Source: Marinobacter salinus (lineage in GTDB: Bacteria > Pseudomonadota > Gammaproteobacteria > Pseudomonadales > Oleiphilaceae). Taken from it: a DNA stretch of 64,000 nucleotides. Positions 8,805 to 16,794 of the stretch are shown one piece after another. Location of the stretch: assembly GCF_001854125.1 (NCBI RefSeq), contig NZ_CP017715.1:1364001-1428000 (forward strand), written 5' to 3'. Below the pieces are notes generated by a model, which did no database searches, had not been told where the DNA came from, and worked only from the letters and a program-made list of their open reading frames with translations. Position numbers and translations under genes: made by a program. Every line of letters starts with the position of its first letter. The stretch's first letter is position 1.

Positions 8805-9599
8805 ATGAGTATTGAACGGAGCAGTTGTAAGGAGTGCCACCAGTCCCATCACTGCATTGCAGCAAAGCTTTCAGAGGCAGTGCGTGGAAATAAGGTTAAA
8901 GATATTAGCAGGCATGAAGCCATCTACGTGCGGGGGCAGCGCATCTTTAGCCAGAGTGCCTGCTCTTCTGCCTGTTACATCGTCAAGAGCGGCTCTGTAA
9001 AAATCGTAAACGTAGACGCTCAGGGTAATGAACGAATTATCGGTTTTTACCTCCCGGGAGAGGTCTTCGGTTGGGAGGGCGTCTTCAGAGGAAGCTTCCC
9101 CAGCACTGCAATCGCCATGGAAAGAAGCATGGTATGCAAAATTCCAATCGAATACCTTGAGCAGCGAGCCAGCGCAAAGCCAGATTTTATACACTCCTTA
9201 CTGAAACTCATGAGTCGGGAGCTTAATAACGTCGAACAGCTCGCGATTCGTTTAACCCGGTATACAGCGGAAGAAAGGATAATCAGCTTCCTTCTGGATT
9301 TGTCCCAGCGGTACGCCGACCGAAAACTTTCTGCGCTCTACTTCCGCCTCCCCATGAACCGGACCGACATTGCCAACCATCTGGGACTTGCAGTTGAAAC
9401 CGTATCCAGGGTTCTGGGGCGAATTCAGCATGACGGAGACCTGACTATCCGGGGCAGAGAGCTTAAGATTCTCAACCACTCTCGTTTGCTAAGCAAAATC
9501 AGCGTGGCACCGAATACAGAGATCCGCTATATCAGCGAGGAAAATAAAACCAAGGTGTTGGAGTTGGATCCTAAATGCCTCAGTGGGACTAGCTTCTGA
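8805..9599 (+). CDS. FNR/ANR-type oxygen-responsive transcription regulator (Crp family)
   Basis: A 264-residue Crp/Fnr regulator. The N-terminal cysteines are Cys8, Cys11 and Cys17, giving the C-x2-C-x5-C pattern of FNR. A fourth cysteine, Cys111 in SMVCKIP, matches FNR Cys122. All four ligands for an oxygen-labile [4Fe-4S] cluster are therefore present. The cyclic-nucleotide-like beta roll covers about residues 35-120. The C-terminal helix-turn-helix has ETVSRVLGR, with the E-x-x-S-R recognition pattern that reads TTGAT half sites. It is likely an Anr/Fnr paralogue controlling anaerobic genes, possibly including its neighbour. I see no clear FNR box directly upstream of it. A C-terminal tail of about 20 residues extends past the usual end. 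Confidence 0.88.
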   Translation: MSIERSSCKECHQSHHCIAAKLSEAVRGNKVKDISRHEAIYVRGQRIFSQSACSSACYIVKSGSVKIVNVDAQGNERIIGFYLPGEVFGWEGVFRGSFPSTAIAMERSMVCKIPIEYLEQRASAKPDFIHSLLKLMSRELNNVEQLAIRLTRYTAEERIISFLLDLSQRYADRKLSALYFRLPMNRTDIANHLGLAVETVSRVLGRIQHDGDLTIRGRELKILNHSRLLSKISVAPNTEIRYISEENKTKVLELDPKCLSGTSF

Positions 9600-9610
9600 G
9601 TCTGATACCT

Positions 9611-10180
9611 CTACGCCCGCTCATACTCCCGAACCAGCGCCTGCAGAAAATGGAGACCCGCGGAACTCAGGAAACAGCGGCCTGCACCAGAACGAAACAG
9701 CAGGTGGCGTTTCTCCAGGTAGTCCAACGCTTCCTGTAGACCTCTTTCAAAGCGGGCCGCCCTGAGGATCTCCTGATACTCCTCATCGCTCGCCAAAGCC
9801 GAGAGGTCTTGCTCATTCAACCCGGCATCCGGGCGGCCAAGGTATTCCAGATCCCGACCACTGCGCGCGAAATAACGCCCGATCAGCAGCAGTATCACCT
9901 GCACCCGGAAGGCGTTTTCGTCGTGTTCCTCGTTCTCGTCGTCACTGCTTTCCTTGAGAAAGAAAAACGCGCCGGTTTCGTTAAACACCAATTCGCTGCC
10001 CAAGTGCTCGTAGAACGTCCGGAAGTGGGACAGGTGGTTGTAAACCAGGTTGTAGAGCGGATTGGCTCGCAGCTCGGAACGGTTGCTGTCCCACACATCA
10101 CGCACAATCACCCGACCGGCCTGGAATTCCCGGTAGATCGCGGCGCTGTGGGCCGGGAGGATATTGTCGAATTCAGACAT
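9611..10180 (-). CDS. mksE: Condensin MksE / Wadjet JetB-like subunit
   Basis: A 189-residue protein at the end of a four-gene operon. It is the KITE-type (winged-helix) accessory subunit of the MksBEF/JetABC SMC complex, as judged by length, position and helical segments such as FRVQVILLLIGRYFARSGRDLEYL and ALDYLEKRHLLFRSGAGRCFLS. An acidic patch (ESSDDENEEHDEN) lies in the middle. The start at 10180 (MSEFDNIL) overlaps the upstream jetA/mksF gene by 8 bp, the same overlap seen at the other junctions. In MksBEF and Wadjet, this subunit binds the kleisin and bridges it to the SMC heads. It converges on the FNR-type gene 11 bp away. Confidence 0.8.
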   Translation of the reverse strand: MSEFDNILPAHSAAIYREFQAGRVIVRDVWDSNRSELRANPLYNLVYNHLSHFRTFYEHLGSELVFNETGAFFFLKESSDDENEEHDENAFRVQVILLLIGRYFARSGRDLEYLGRPDAGLNEQDLSALASDEEYQEILRAARFERGLQEALDYLEKRHLLFRSGAGRCFLSSAGLHFLQALVREYERA

Positions 10181-11600
10181 GGTGTCGCTCTTCTTGATTG
10201 GCCGGGGCATGGGTTTCCAGACGGCGCTTGCGGTAAACAAACTGCTCGCTGTCCGATGACTGGTCCAGAATTCGGAAACGGTTGGTCGTGACCACCTGCA
10301 GCCCGTCCGGCGGCAAGTTTACCAGCCGGTTCAGGGCCGCCAACAGATCCGGGAAGCGGTAGCCGGGGATAAAGCCATCCAGCCGGCCGTGCAGCTCGCG
10401 CACCAGATCAGAGGTGGGCCGCAGTTCCAGGGTTTCCAGCCATTGATAAAGCTGGTTAATGCGTTGGACATCAATCCGGGTATGGCGTCCGCTGCCGTCG
10501 ACCTGCTGCAGTACCGGCACCTCTGCCTTGCGGCGGAGGTCGTTCAGGCGCAGCTCCAATTCGCTGAACAACAGCTGGTAGTAGCTGTACGATTCACCGA
10601 AGGCGTAGTGTTTCGGGCGCTGCTGGGCCCGCAAGCCCACCAGGAAGCCGGTGCTGCGAGCAAAATCCCCGCCCTCCAACCATTTTCTCTTGAGGCTGAG
10701 GGTCTCCGTTTCGCTCTTGAGTTCCTGAAGCTTGCCGTAGAAATGCTCCATGGCGTTGTACTGGACCATGCCCTGCCGGGTCTTGCGCAGGAAATGCTCC
10801 ACCTCCTGGGCCACCGCCTGAATGGGTTTGTACAAGGCGTTGAGGCTGATGGAAGAACGGAACAACTGGTCGGCCAGGTTATGGTCGCCATGTTCTTCCA
10901 GCAACCGGACCATGGCTTCCAGGGTCTCGAACAGGTTACTGCCGTCAGGAAGCCGGGTATCCGGGTTCAGAAACACCAGGGTTGGCTTGATGTGGCGTTC
11001 GTACAGGGTGACGATCTGCTCAAACAGGTTCTGGCGGAACTCCAGGAATTTCTCAGGCGCCCGGCTGGCGTCGCCGGACAGGTCCGCGAGCTGGGCACTG
11101 ATGGTCTGCATGCGCAGGACGTTCTGGCGCAGCAGGCCGATGAGCTGACTGACCCGCTCGTTCAGGTCGTCCCGAAGTTCGGTATAGTCCGGGTCCGCGT
11201 CACTAAAGCTGCTGGTTTCCAGCCGATTGCGCACATCCCGCAGGGTCACCAGATGGCCGCGCAGGCGGGCGTCGGTCAGTTCCTGGTACAGCGAGGCGTT
11301 GCAGGCCCGCATCAGGTTGATCAGCGCATCCTGGAATACCAGCCGCCGTTCACCCTCGGCCTTGATGATGTCGATCACCAGGCCGCTGCGGAACAGGTTG
11401 TCGGTATTCAAGGCGAGCCGCACCCGTTCCCGATCGGCATTGCCAAGGCTACGGGTATAGTCCATCACCTCGGCCACAAGATCACTCTCGAGAATATACC
11501 GGGCTTCGTTCCGGTCCATCCGCTCAATCATCCGGAACAGAATCTTCGGGTGCTCGAACAGCAGCCGGGTGGTGTCCAGGGTGCTGAAGCGTTTACTCAT
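10173..11600 (-). CDS. mksF: Condensin MksF / Wadjet JetA-like kleisin subunit
   Basis: A 475-residue, largely helical protein that starts LDTTRLLFEHPKILFRMIERMD, a pattern typical of MksF/JetA kleisin subunits. It bridges the SMC ATPase heads and the MksE subunit. Length matches the family (about 450-490). Translation is coupled at both ends, with 8-bp overlaps with jetC/mksB upstream and jetB/mksE downstream. Function in the complex is DNA-loop extrusion, used either for chromosome organisation (MksBEF) or for recognition of small circular plasmids (Wadjet). The toprim-nuclease gene in the operon favours the plasmid-defence role. Confidence 0.83.
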   Translation of the reverse strand: MSKRFSTLDTTRLLFEHPKILFRMIERMDRNEARYILESDLVAEVMDYTRSLGNADRERVRLALNTDNLFRSGLVIDIIKAEGERRLVFQDALINLMRACNASLYQELTDARLRGHLVTLRDVRNRLETSSFSDADPDYTELRDDLNERVSQLIGLLRQNVLRMQTISAQLADLSGDASRAPEKFLEFRQNLFEQIVTLYERHIKPTLVFLNPDTRLPDGSNLFETLEAMVRLLEEHGDHNLADQLFRSSISLNALYKPIQAVAQEVEHFLRKTRQGMVQYNAMEHFYGKLQELKSETETLSLKRKWLEGGDFARSTGFLVGLRAQQRPKHYAFGESYSYYQLLFSELELRLNDLRRKAEVPVLQQVDGSGRHTRIDVQRINQLYQWLETLELRPTSDLVRELHGRLDGFIPGYRFPDLLAALNRLVNLPPDGLQVVTTNRFRILDQSSDSEQFVYRKRRLETHAPANQEERHHV

Positions 11601-14532
11601 CCGCCGGCTCCAGCAGGCTGTTCTGGGTCTGGTCGGCCCAGTGGCTCAGTGGTTCACCGTTGGTAAAGCCCTCGGCCCCGCCCCAGAACACCAGGGTGCG
11701 CTCAGGCTTATAGGGACGTGCCGTGCGCATCTGCCCTACTTCCAGATGCCTGCCAATCAGGTAGATCACTTCCGCACTGGCGCTGTGGGTCGCTGCTGAA
11801 AAGAGGTTGAAGCCCTGTTGGCGCAACCGTTCCAGCAGCGAGGGCATCTGGCTGATGTCCACGCTGGCCAGCTCGTCCAGCACCATGGGGAACGACAGCT
11901 GCACGCCGGGATACAACACCCGTTTCAGCAGCCGGTACACCAGTTCCAGATTGATCAGTGCCGTGGTGGAGGTGGACTGGCCTTTCTTGTCCAGGCTCGC
12001 GGCGTTTTCCTTGCGGGTCCTGTAGGAAATGCCGGTGATCACCCTGTCCATGGTCAGGCGCTTGCTGCCGCCCTCCCCGAAAAAGTCCGCCACGAACACC
12101 CGTAAACGGTCATAGAATGCGTCTGACTGCAGCTGGTTGCCATAAGGATCGATGTTGTTGGCTTCTTCCACCAGATTGCGGAATTTCGGATCGGTGTGGA
12201 TATCCACGCGGATCTCCACCAGATCGTTAATGCGTACGCCCTCCAGCTCGCGGTTCAGCTGCGCTTCAAAACGGGCAATGTGTTCATGGTTGGATTTCAG
12301 GGCCTGCCGGTAGCTCGCCACGGTTTCATTGTGGATACCAACCTGCTGCTCCAGCACATTCCAACGCTCGGCCATACCGGCAAACAAATCCGACAGGCTT
12401 TTGAACGTTTCCCGGATCACAGATGAGGCCGGGCTGTCTTTCTGCAAATCACCCTCGGCATCTTCATGAATGCCCAGATAGACAAACTGGCGCAGGTGGT
12501 CGAGGATGCTCCGGCGGCGATCTTCCAGATCGTCCAACTGGGTTTGAAGATCATCAAAGGCCGCAACAGAGACCTGCTCAATCGCCAGAGGCTGCTCGGC
12601 CTCAACGACTTTCAGATGCGTGAAACGATGCTCCACTGTCCCAACGCTACGGCTGAGGCCCGCCAGTTCACGCTCCCGCTCTTCGATACGGTCTTTTTCG
12701 GCCCTGGCTTTAGCGGCCTTCTGCTGCACGGCATCCTGCTTTTCCTGCTCTAGCCGAGCCTGTTCTTCCAGCCTGGCCAGCTGTTCCTCCGCCGCCTGCT
12801 TCTCCTCAGTAGCGTCCCGCAGGGTCGTCGCGGCCGCCGGGTAACGGCTCAGGGTATCCAGATCTTTCTCGATGGCGCGGATTTCCTTTTCCGTGCGCTC
12901 AATCAACCGGGGCCGGTCATGTTCCTGGTTGGCGGTGTCTGCCAGCTCTGCCCGCTCCTTTTCCAGGCCACGGAGCTCACCTTCGATATGCCGGCGCTGC
13001 TCTGCAAAGTCAGTCTGCCGGGCCGGCTGGGCCGCGTATTCAGCGTCGAACCAGTCAAAGCCTTTGTCATTGGGCACAAACAGCCGGGCGAACGCTTCAA
13101 TGGCCGCCTTGCTGTCGGCATCCAGATCCTGGCCCGGGCTGGCCATGACCAATCGGGGGTCCACGGCCCGCAGCGGTGCCGCAGTGGTTTCATCCAGCTG
13201 GTTCTGTAACTGCCAGTGTTGCTTGCTTTCCCGATCCTTGAGGGATTCCAGCTTGCGCTCGAGTTCCTGCTTCTTTTTCTGGATCTGCTCCAGCCGGATT
13301 TCCGCCTGGGCGGCACTCTTGAGGGCAGCCAGGTGCCCTTTCTTGCTATCGAGTTCCTCTTTCTGGATGTCCTCGATTTCCTGAAGGGTCATCTCCCCGT
13401 ACTGGGATACCAGCAGATCGCCATCTTTCTGGTTCTGCTCGGCCTGCTTGATGCGACGGTCGGCGGAACGGATCTCGCCCTTCAGACCGCTGGCATCCTG
13501 CTCCAGTTTTTTCAGAGCCTGGAGCACATGGCGCAAGGTCTCGTTCTGTTCATTGAACGCCTCCACTGCGGCTTTGCGCCTGGCGCCAATGTCCTGCAAG
13601 GCATGGCTGACGCCATCCCGGAAAGCGGCAAAATCATGCTGACTGCGAAGCAGGGTTTGGTAGGCCTGATAATCCCTTTGCAGCTTCTCGAACCGTGAAC
13701 GCTCTTTTTCAATCTGGTTCAGCTGGATTTGCTGTTGCTTCAGTTGATCGTGCCGGTTAAGAAACTCATCAATGTTGAAATCAAAGGCGTCGTCAGCAAA
13801 CTTCTTGTCCGCCTCGATGATGCTGGCCACCGCATTGGCCATGGCCTGATCGTCCGCCTTCATTTCAAACAGCAACAGGATCAGCGTGCGCAGAGACTGC
13901 ACCCGGCGCTCGTCGGACTCACCCAACGGCAGCACCGAATAACGCACGGCATCAGCGTTCATCAACTCGCTGCTGTACAGCATCTGTTTGAGTTTGGCGG
14001 GGTCATTCACCAGCCGGGTATCTTTGGAGAACTTTTTCAGGGCCTCGGACAAACGGCTGAACGACAACTCCGGCACGGCCTGGCCAATACCGTCCTCATC
14101 ATCGCCATTCCAGAACAGGGGCCGCAACTGGTCGTAAGCAACCGGTACAAATGCGCGGCCATAGCTGAGTTGGCTGGCACTGTCCCGGTACAGAATCTGG
14201 CAATGCACGCCGGCCGGGTTCTCGGCCTCCATGATCAGGAAGCTGAACTGGCTGGGAAAATAATGCTGGTAGCTTTCCTCGTTGGAGTAGAAGCTGCCGG
14301 CGCTGGCATTGCGGAAAGCGAATTTCTTGCGGCTGTTCTTGAAGTTGTTTTCCGGCAGCAGGAACAGGCGCAGGCTGTTTAAAAGGCTGGATTTGCCCAG
14401 ATTGCCCGGGCCCAGGATCAGGCCGTGGTTGTCCACCGGAATTTCCACGTAACAGAAGCCAGCAGAATCCACCAATACCAGACGGCGAATACCAAAATTG
14501 AAATTGCCTGGGCTCCCCTGGGAGTCACTCAT
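11593..14532 (-). CDS. mksB: Condensin MksB / Wadjet JetC-like SMC ATPase
   Basis: A 979-residue SMC-like ATPase. Walker A GPGNLGKSS lies at residues 41-49. Long coiled-coil arms rich in Lys, Glu and Gln run from about 230 to 780. The ABC signature region lies near STSTTALINLELVYRLL and Walker B near LSFPMVLDELASVD, followed by an H-loop-like segment (AATHSASA). These are the head, arm and hinge arrangement of MksB/JetC. It heads the SMC part of the operon and overlaps jetD by 8 bp and jetA by 8 bp. The arms are shorter than in long Wadjet JetC proteins and closer to MksB size. Confidence 0.87.
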   Translation of the reverse strand: MSDSQGSPGNFNFGIRRLVLVDSAGFCYVEIPVDNHGLILGPGNLGKSSLLNSLRLFLLPENNFKNSRKKFAFRNASAGSFYSNEESYQHYFPSQFSFLIMEAENPAGVHCQILYRDSASQLSYGRAFVPVAYDQLRPLFWNGDDEDGIGQAVPELSFSRLSEALKKFSKDTRLVNDPAKLKQMLYSSELMNADAVRYSVLPLGESDERRVQSLRTLILLLFEMKADDQAMANAVASIIEADKKFADDAFDFNIDEFLNRHDQLKQQQIQLNQIEKERSRFEKLQRDYQAYQTLLRSQHDFAAFRDGVSHALQDIGARRKAAVEAFNEQNETLRHVLQALKKLEQDASGLKGEIRSADRRIKQAEQNQKDGDLLVSQYGEMTLQEIEDIQKEELDSKKGHLAALKSAAQAEIRLEQIQKKKQELERKLESLKDRESKQHWQLQNQLDETTAAPLRAVDPRLVMASPGQDLDADSKAAIEAFARLFVPNDKGFDWFDAEYAAQPARQTDFAEQRRHIEGELRGLEKERAELADTANQEHDRPRLIERTEKEIRAIEKDLDTLSRYPAAATTLRDATEEKQAAEEQLARLEEQARLEQEKQDAVQQKAAKARAEKDRIEERERELAGLSRSVGTVEHRFTHLKVVEAEQPLAIEQVSVAAFDDLQTQLDDLEDRRRSILDHLRQFVYLGIHEDAEGDLQKDSPASSVIRETFKSLSDLFAGMAERWNVLEQQVGIHNETVASYRQALKSNHEHIARFEAQLNRELEGVRINDLVEIRVDIHTDPKFRNLVEEANNIDPYGNQLQSDAFYDRLRVFVADFFGEGGSKRLTMDRVITGISYRTRKENAASLDKKGQSTSTTALINLELVYRLLKRVLYPGVQLSFPMVLDELASVDISQMPSLLERLRQQGFNLFSAATHSASAEVIYLIGRHLEVGQMRTARPYKPERTLVFWGGAEGFTNGEPLSHWADQTQNSLLEPADE

Positions 14533-15307
14533 CCAGAATCATCTCCTGTTCCATGAATTTGCCGGTAGATCGAAACGCCTCTGCCAGGGCCACAAAGCCA
14601 AGCCCCTCCGCCAGCGATACAGCACTTGTAAACCGCTCGGTGGTGTCCGGTACCTTGCAGAACCGGGCCAGCCATAGCTGCCAGTCGCGCGGCTGAACAA
14701 AGGTGGCTTTGTCACCGAGAGAGGCCGCCATCGTAGAGAACATTTGCAGACCACCCGCATCATAATCGAATGCGCAGAATACTTCTTCATAGCCCTTCAA
14801 CCAGTCAAGAATCGCGGCCCGGGTAATTCGGTTGCCACCACCCAACACCACGTCACACTCCGCGAGTTCCAGGCGCCCACCCAGTGTTTCACTGGCAAAA
14901 TCGAGCATCTGCGAATACTGGTAGAAATTACGCTCGTTCTCCACGACCAGCACCGACCGGGCTTGATGAAAACCCATATCCACTGATTCCGTTCCAATAA
15001 CGACTACGTCCGGCCGGCTGGACGCCAACCCCTGATGGTAAACGAGAAGAAAGCTGACTTCGGTACCATGGCGGTGTGAGTTACCTTTTTTCGCGGCGTC
15101 TACCCGGCTTACCGGCGTTTGCGCCACATCCTGCAGCTCAGCGAAAGCGCTCTCATCCAGAATCGTGACAAGCCAACGGTTGGTTTTTACCTTTTCCGCC
15201 GCAAACAACTCCCTGTGCCGGCGCCGAAACGAATCCGGAAGTTTTTTCAGGAAAGCTTCATAGTTAATGGGCTGGCCACGGAGGATTTTGTCGAGATAGT
15301 CGTTCAA
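14525..15307 (-). CDS. JetD/MksG-like toprim nuclease subunit
   Basis: A 260-residue protein with a C-terminal toprim-like fold. The acidic residues are visible in VLVVENERNFYQ (Glu) and CAFDYDAGGLQMF (Asp-x-Asp), with a further conserved loop at DVVLGGGNRI. JetD/MksG is the topoisomerase-VI-like nuclease that cuts plasmid DNA after the SMC complex has extruded it. It is the first gene of the operon here, whereas in Wadjet it is normally the last. The product is shorter than usual JetD proteins (about 350-400 residues). No ATG exists in frame before the conserved part; TTG at 15307 is the best visible start, and the frame stays open upstream to about 15380, so the N-terminus is uncertain. Confidence 0.7.
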   Translation of the reverse strand: MNDYLDKILRGQPINYEAFLKKLPDSFRRRHRELFAAEKVKTNRWLVTILDESAFAELQDVAQTPVSRVDAAKKGNSHRHGTEVSFLLVYHQGLASSRPDVVVIGTESVDMGFHQARSVLVVENERNFYQYSQMLDFASETLGGRLELAECDVVLGGGNRITRAAILDWLKGYEEVFCAFDYDAGGLQMFSTMAASLGDKATFVQPRDWQLWLARFCKVPDTTERFTSAVSLAEGLGFVALAEAFRSTGKFMEQEMILDE

Positions 15308-15448
15308 CAGCTCACCACAGTCACTCTGAACACAGTTTATGGACGTAGATTTGAGGATTAGTGTAACGCTATCAGACGCCTACTGTATCGGGGACTTTTC
15401 ATCCAGACTGCAACCCTGAATCACTGCAAAGCGGGTAAAGGAAAGCCA

Positions 15449-15979
15449 ATGAAAGACACGCACAGCAATAGCCGCGGCAACCCTATCCTGGTTACGTTCG
15501 AAACCAAGGGCGAGCGATTGGAATGGGACTCCCTCGGTGACCAGGTGATGGGCGGACAATCGGAAGGCGCGCTGACTCACTCTGAGGATGGAGTCGGCCT
15601 CTTTCATGGCACCGTGCGACTCGATAACGGCGGCGGCTTTGCTTCCGTCAAAGCGGATCTGCCGGAAGCGTTCGATGCATCCCAGTACACAGGTATCGAG
15701 CTTCTTGCACTCGGCGACGGCAAAACCTACAAGATCGGCCTCCGGAACAGCACGGACCGGCGCAGCATTGTATATCAGCACGCGTTCACCCCGGATAAGG
15801 AAGACTGGAGCCGTATCCGGCTTCCCTTCAGTGAATTCATACCAACCTGGCGGGGCAAGACAGTTTCAGATACAGAACCAATGAACCTTGCGCACCTGGC
15901 TTCAGTCAGCCTTTTCGTTTCCGGGCGACAGGTGGGTGAGTTTCAACTGAGAATGCAGGATTGGAGGCTGATCCAATGA
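15449..15979 (+). CDS. CIA30-family protein
   Basis: A 176-residue protein matching the CIA30/NDUFAF1 family, a beta-jelly-roll fold. Typical segments are WDSLGDQVMGGQSEG near residue 26, GGGFASVKADLP, and the C-terminal VSLFVSGRQVGEFQLRMQDWRLI. In mitochondria the family helps assemble complex I. In bacteria it is common next to short-chain dehydrogenases, and its job is not established. No signal peptide is visible. It overlaps the following SDR gene by 4 bp (ATGA), so the pair is one transcription unit. It diverges from jetD across 141 bp, which should hold promoters for both directions. Confidence 0.85.
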   Translation: MKDTHSNSRGNPILVTFETKGERLEWDSLGDQVMGGQSEGALTHSEDGVGLFHGTVRLDNGGGFASVKADLPEAFDASQYTGIELLALGDGKTYKIGLRNSTDRRSIVYQHAFTPDKEDWSRIRLPFSEFIPTWRGKTVSDTEPMNLAHLASVSLFVSGRQVGEFQLRMQDWRLIQ

Positions 15980-16794
15980 CCAAACTCGCCCTGATAACCG
16001 GTGCCAGCGCCGGAATTGGCCGTGAGGCCTGCGCCCTCTTTGCCCGGAAAGGCTACAGGGTGATCGCCCTGTCCCGACAACCAACCGGCGTCGAGTCCGC
16101 CGATCTGGAGCTGGCGCTGGATCTGGAGTCCTTTGAGCAGATCGAAGGGCTTGCCGGCGCTCTGGACACCGAAATCGCGGGCGCCGAGCGGGTTATTCTG
16201 GTCAACAACTCCGGTTACGGGCAATTCGGCGCGCTTCGCGACCTGTCCGAATCCATGTGGCAAAAGCAATTCAGCACCCACGTATTCGGCCCCATCAAGC
16301 TGGCTGCTGTCTGCCTGCGACTCTGCGAACAACACGGCATACCCTTGCGGGTCATCGCCGTGAGCTCCGTTCTCTCCATCGTTCCCCAGAAAATGAAAGG
16401 CGCCTACTGTGCCGCCAAATCGGCGATGAACACGGCCCATGAAAGCTTCTGGTTTGATGAACAGAGCACCAAAAGCCTGGAAAGTGTCTCACTGGTGCTC
16501 CCTGGGCCCGTGAGAACCCGGTTCAGAGAGCATGCCCTGGCCGCGTTACAGCCCGTGCTTGGGCGAGCAAGCGCGGTGCATCGGGAAGAGTACGAAGCCA
16601 TGGAAGCAGCGCTCGCGCCAGGCGCCAGAATCAAGCCCTTTACAGCCAGTGCATCGGACGTCGTGAAAAAGATTGTCAGGGCCGCAGAAGCGGGACGTCC
16701 CAAGCCTCGATATCTGGTTACACCCCAGACCTACGCGGCCGAATTTATCACCCGATTTATTCCCCGCTCGATCCAGAGAATCATCTTGAGGTAA
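15976..16794 (+). CDS. Short-chain dehydrogenase/reductase
   Basis: A 272-residue NAD(P)-dependent oxidoreductase of the classical SDR family. The nucleotide motif TGASAGIG is at residues 8-15. The catalytic Ser lies in AVSSVLS and the Tyr-x3-Lys motif is GAYCAAKSA. Start at 15976 was chosen because the ATG overlaps the CIA30 stop and directly precedes the Rossmann strand; a TTG 15 bp upstream is less likely. The 3' end overlaps the convergent flavin oxidoreductase by 14 bp. Substrate is unknown; neighbours suggest a redox role. Confidence 0.88.
   Translation: MTKLALITGASAGIGREACALFARKGYRVIALSRQPTGVESADLELALDLESFEQIEGLAGALDTEIAGAERVILVNNSGYGQFGALRDLSESMWQKQFSTHVFGPIKLAAVCLRLCEQHGIPLRVIAVSSVLSIVPQKMKGAYCAAKSAMNTAHESFWFDEQSTKSLESVSLVLPGPVRTRFREHALAALQPVLGRASAVHREEYEAMEAALAPGARIKPFTASASDVVKKIVRAAEAGRPKPRYLVTPQTYAAEFITRFIPRSIQRIILR

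Noticed and set aside
10389-11666. A 425-codon open frame on the plus strand across the jetA/mksF gene
   Set aside because: It lies entirely opposite a clear kleisin-type gene with coupled junctions on the minus strand and gives a Gln/Leu-rich protein with no recognisable family.
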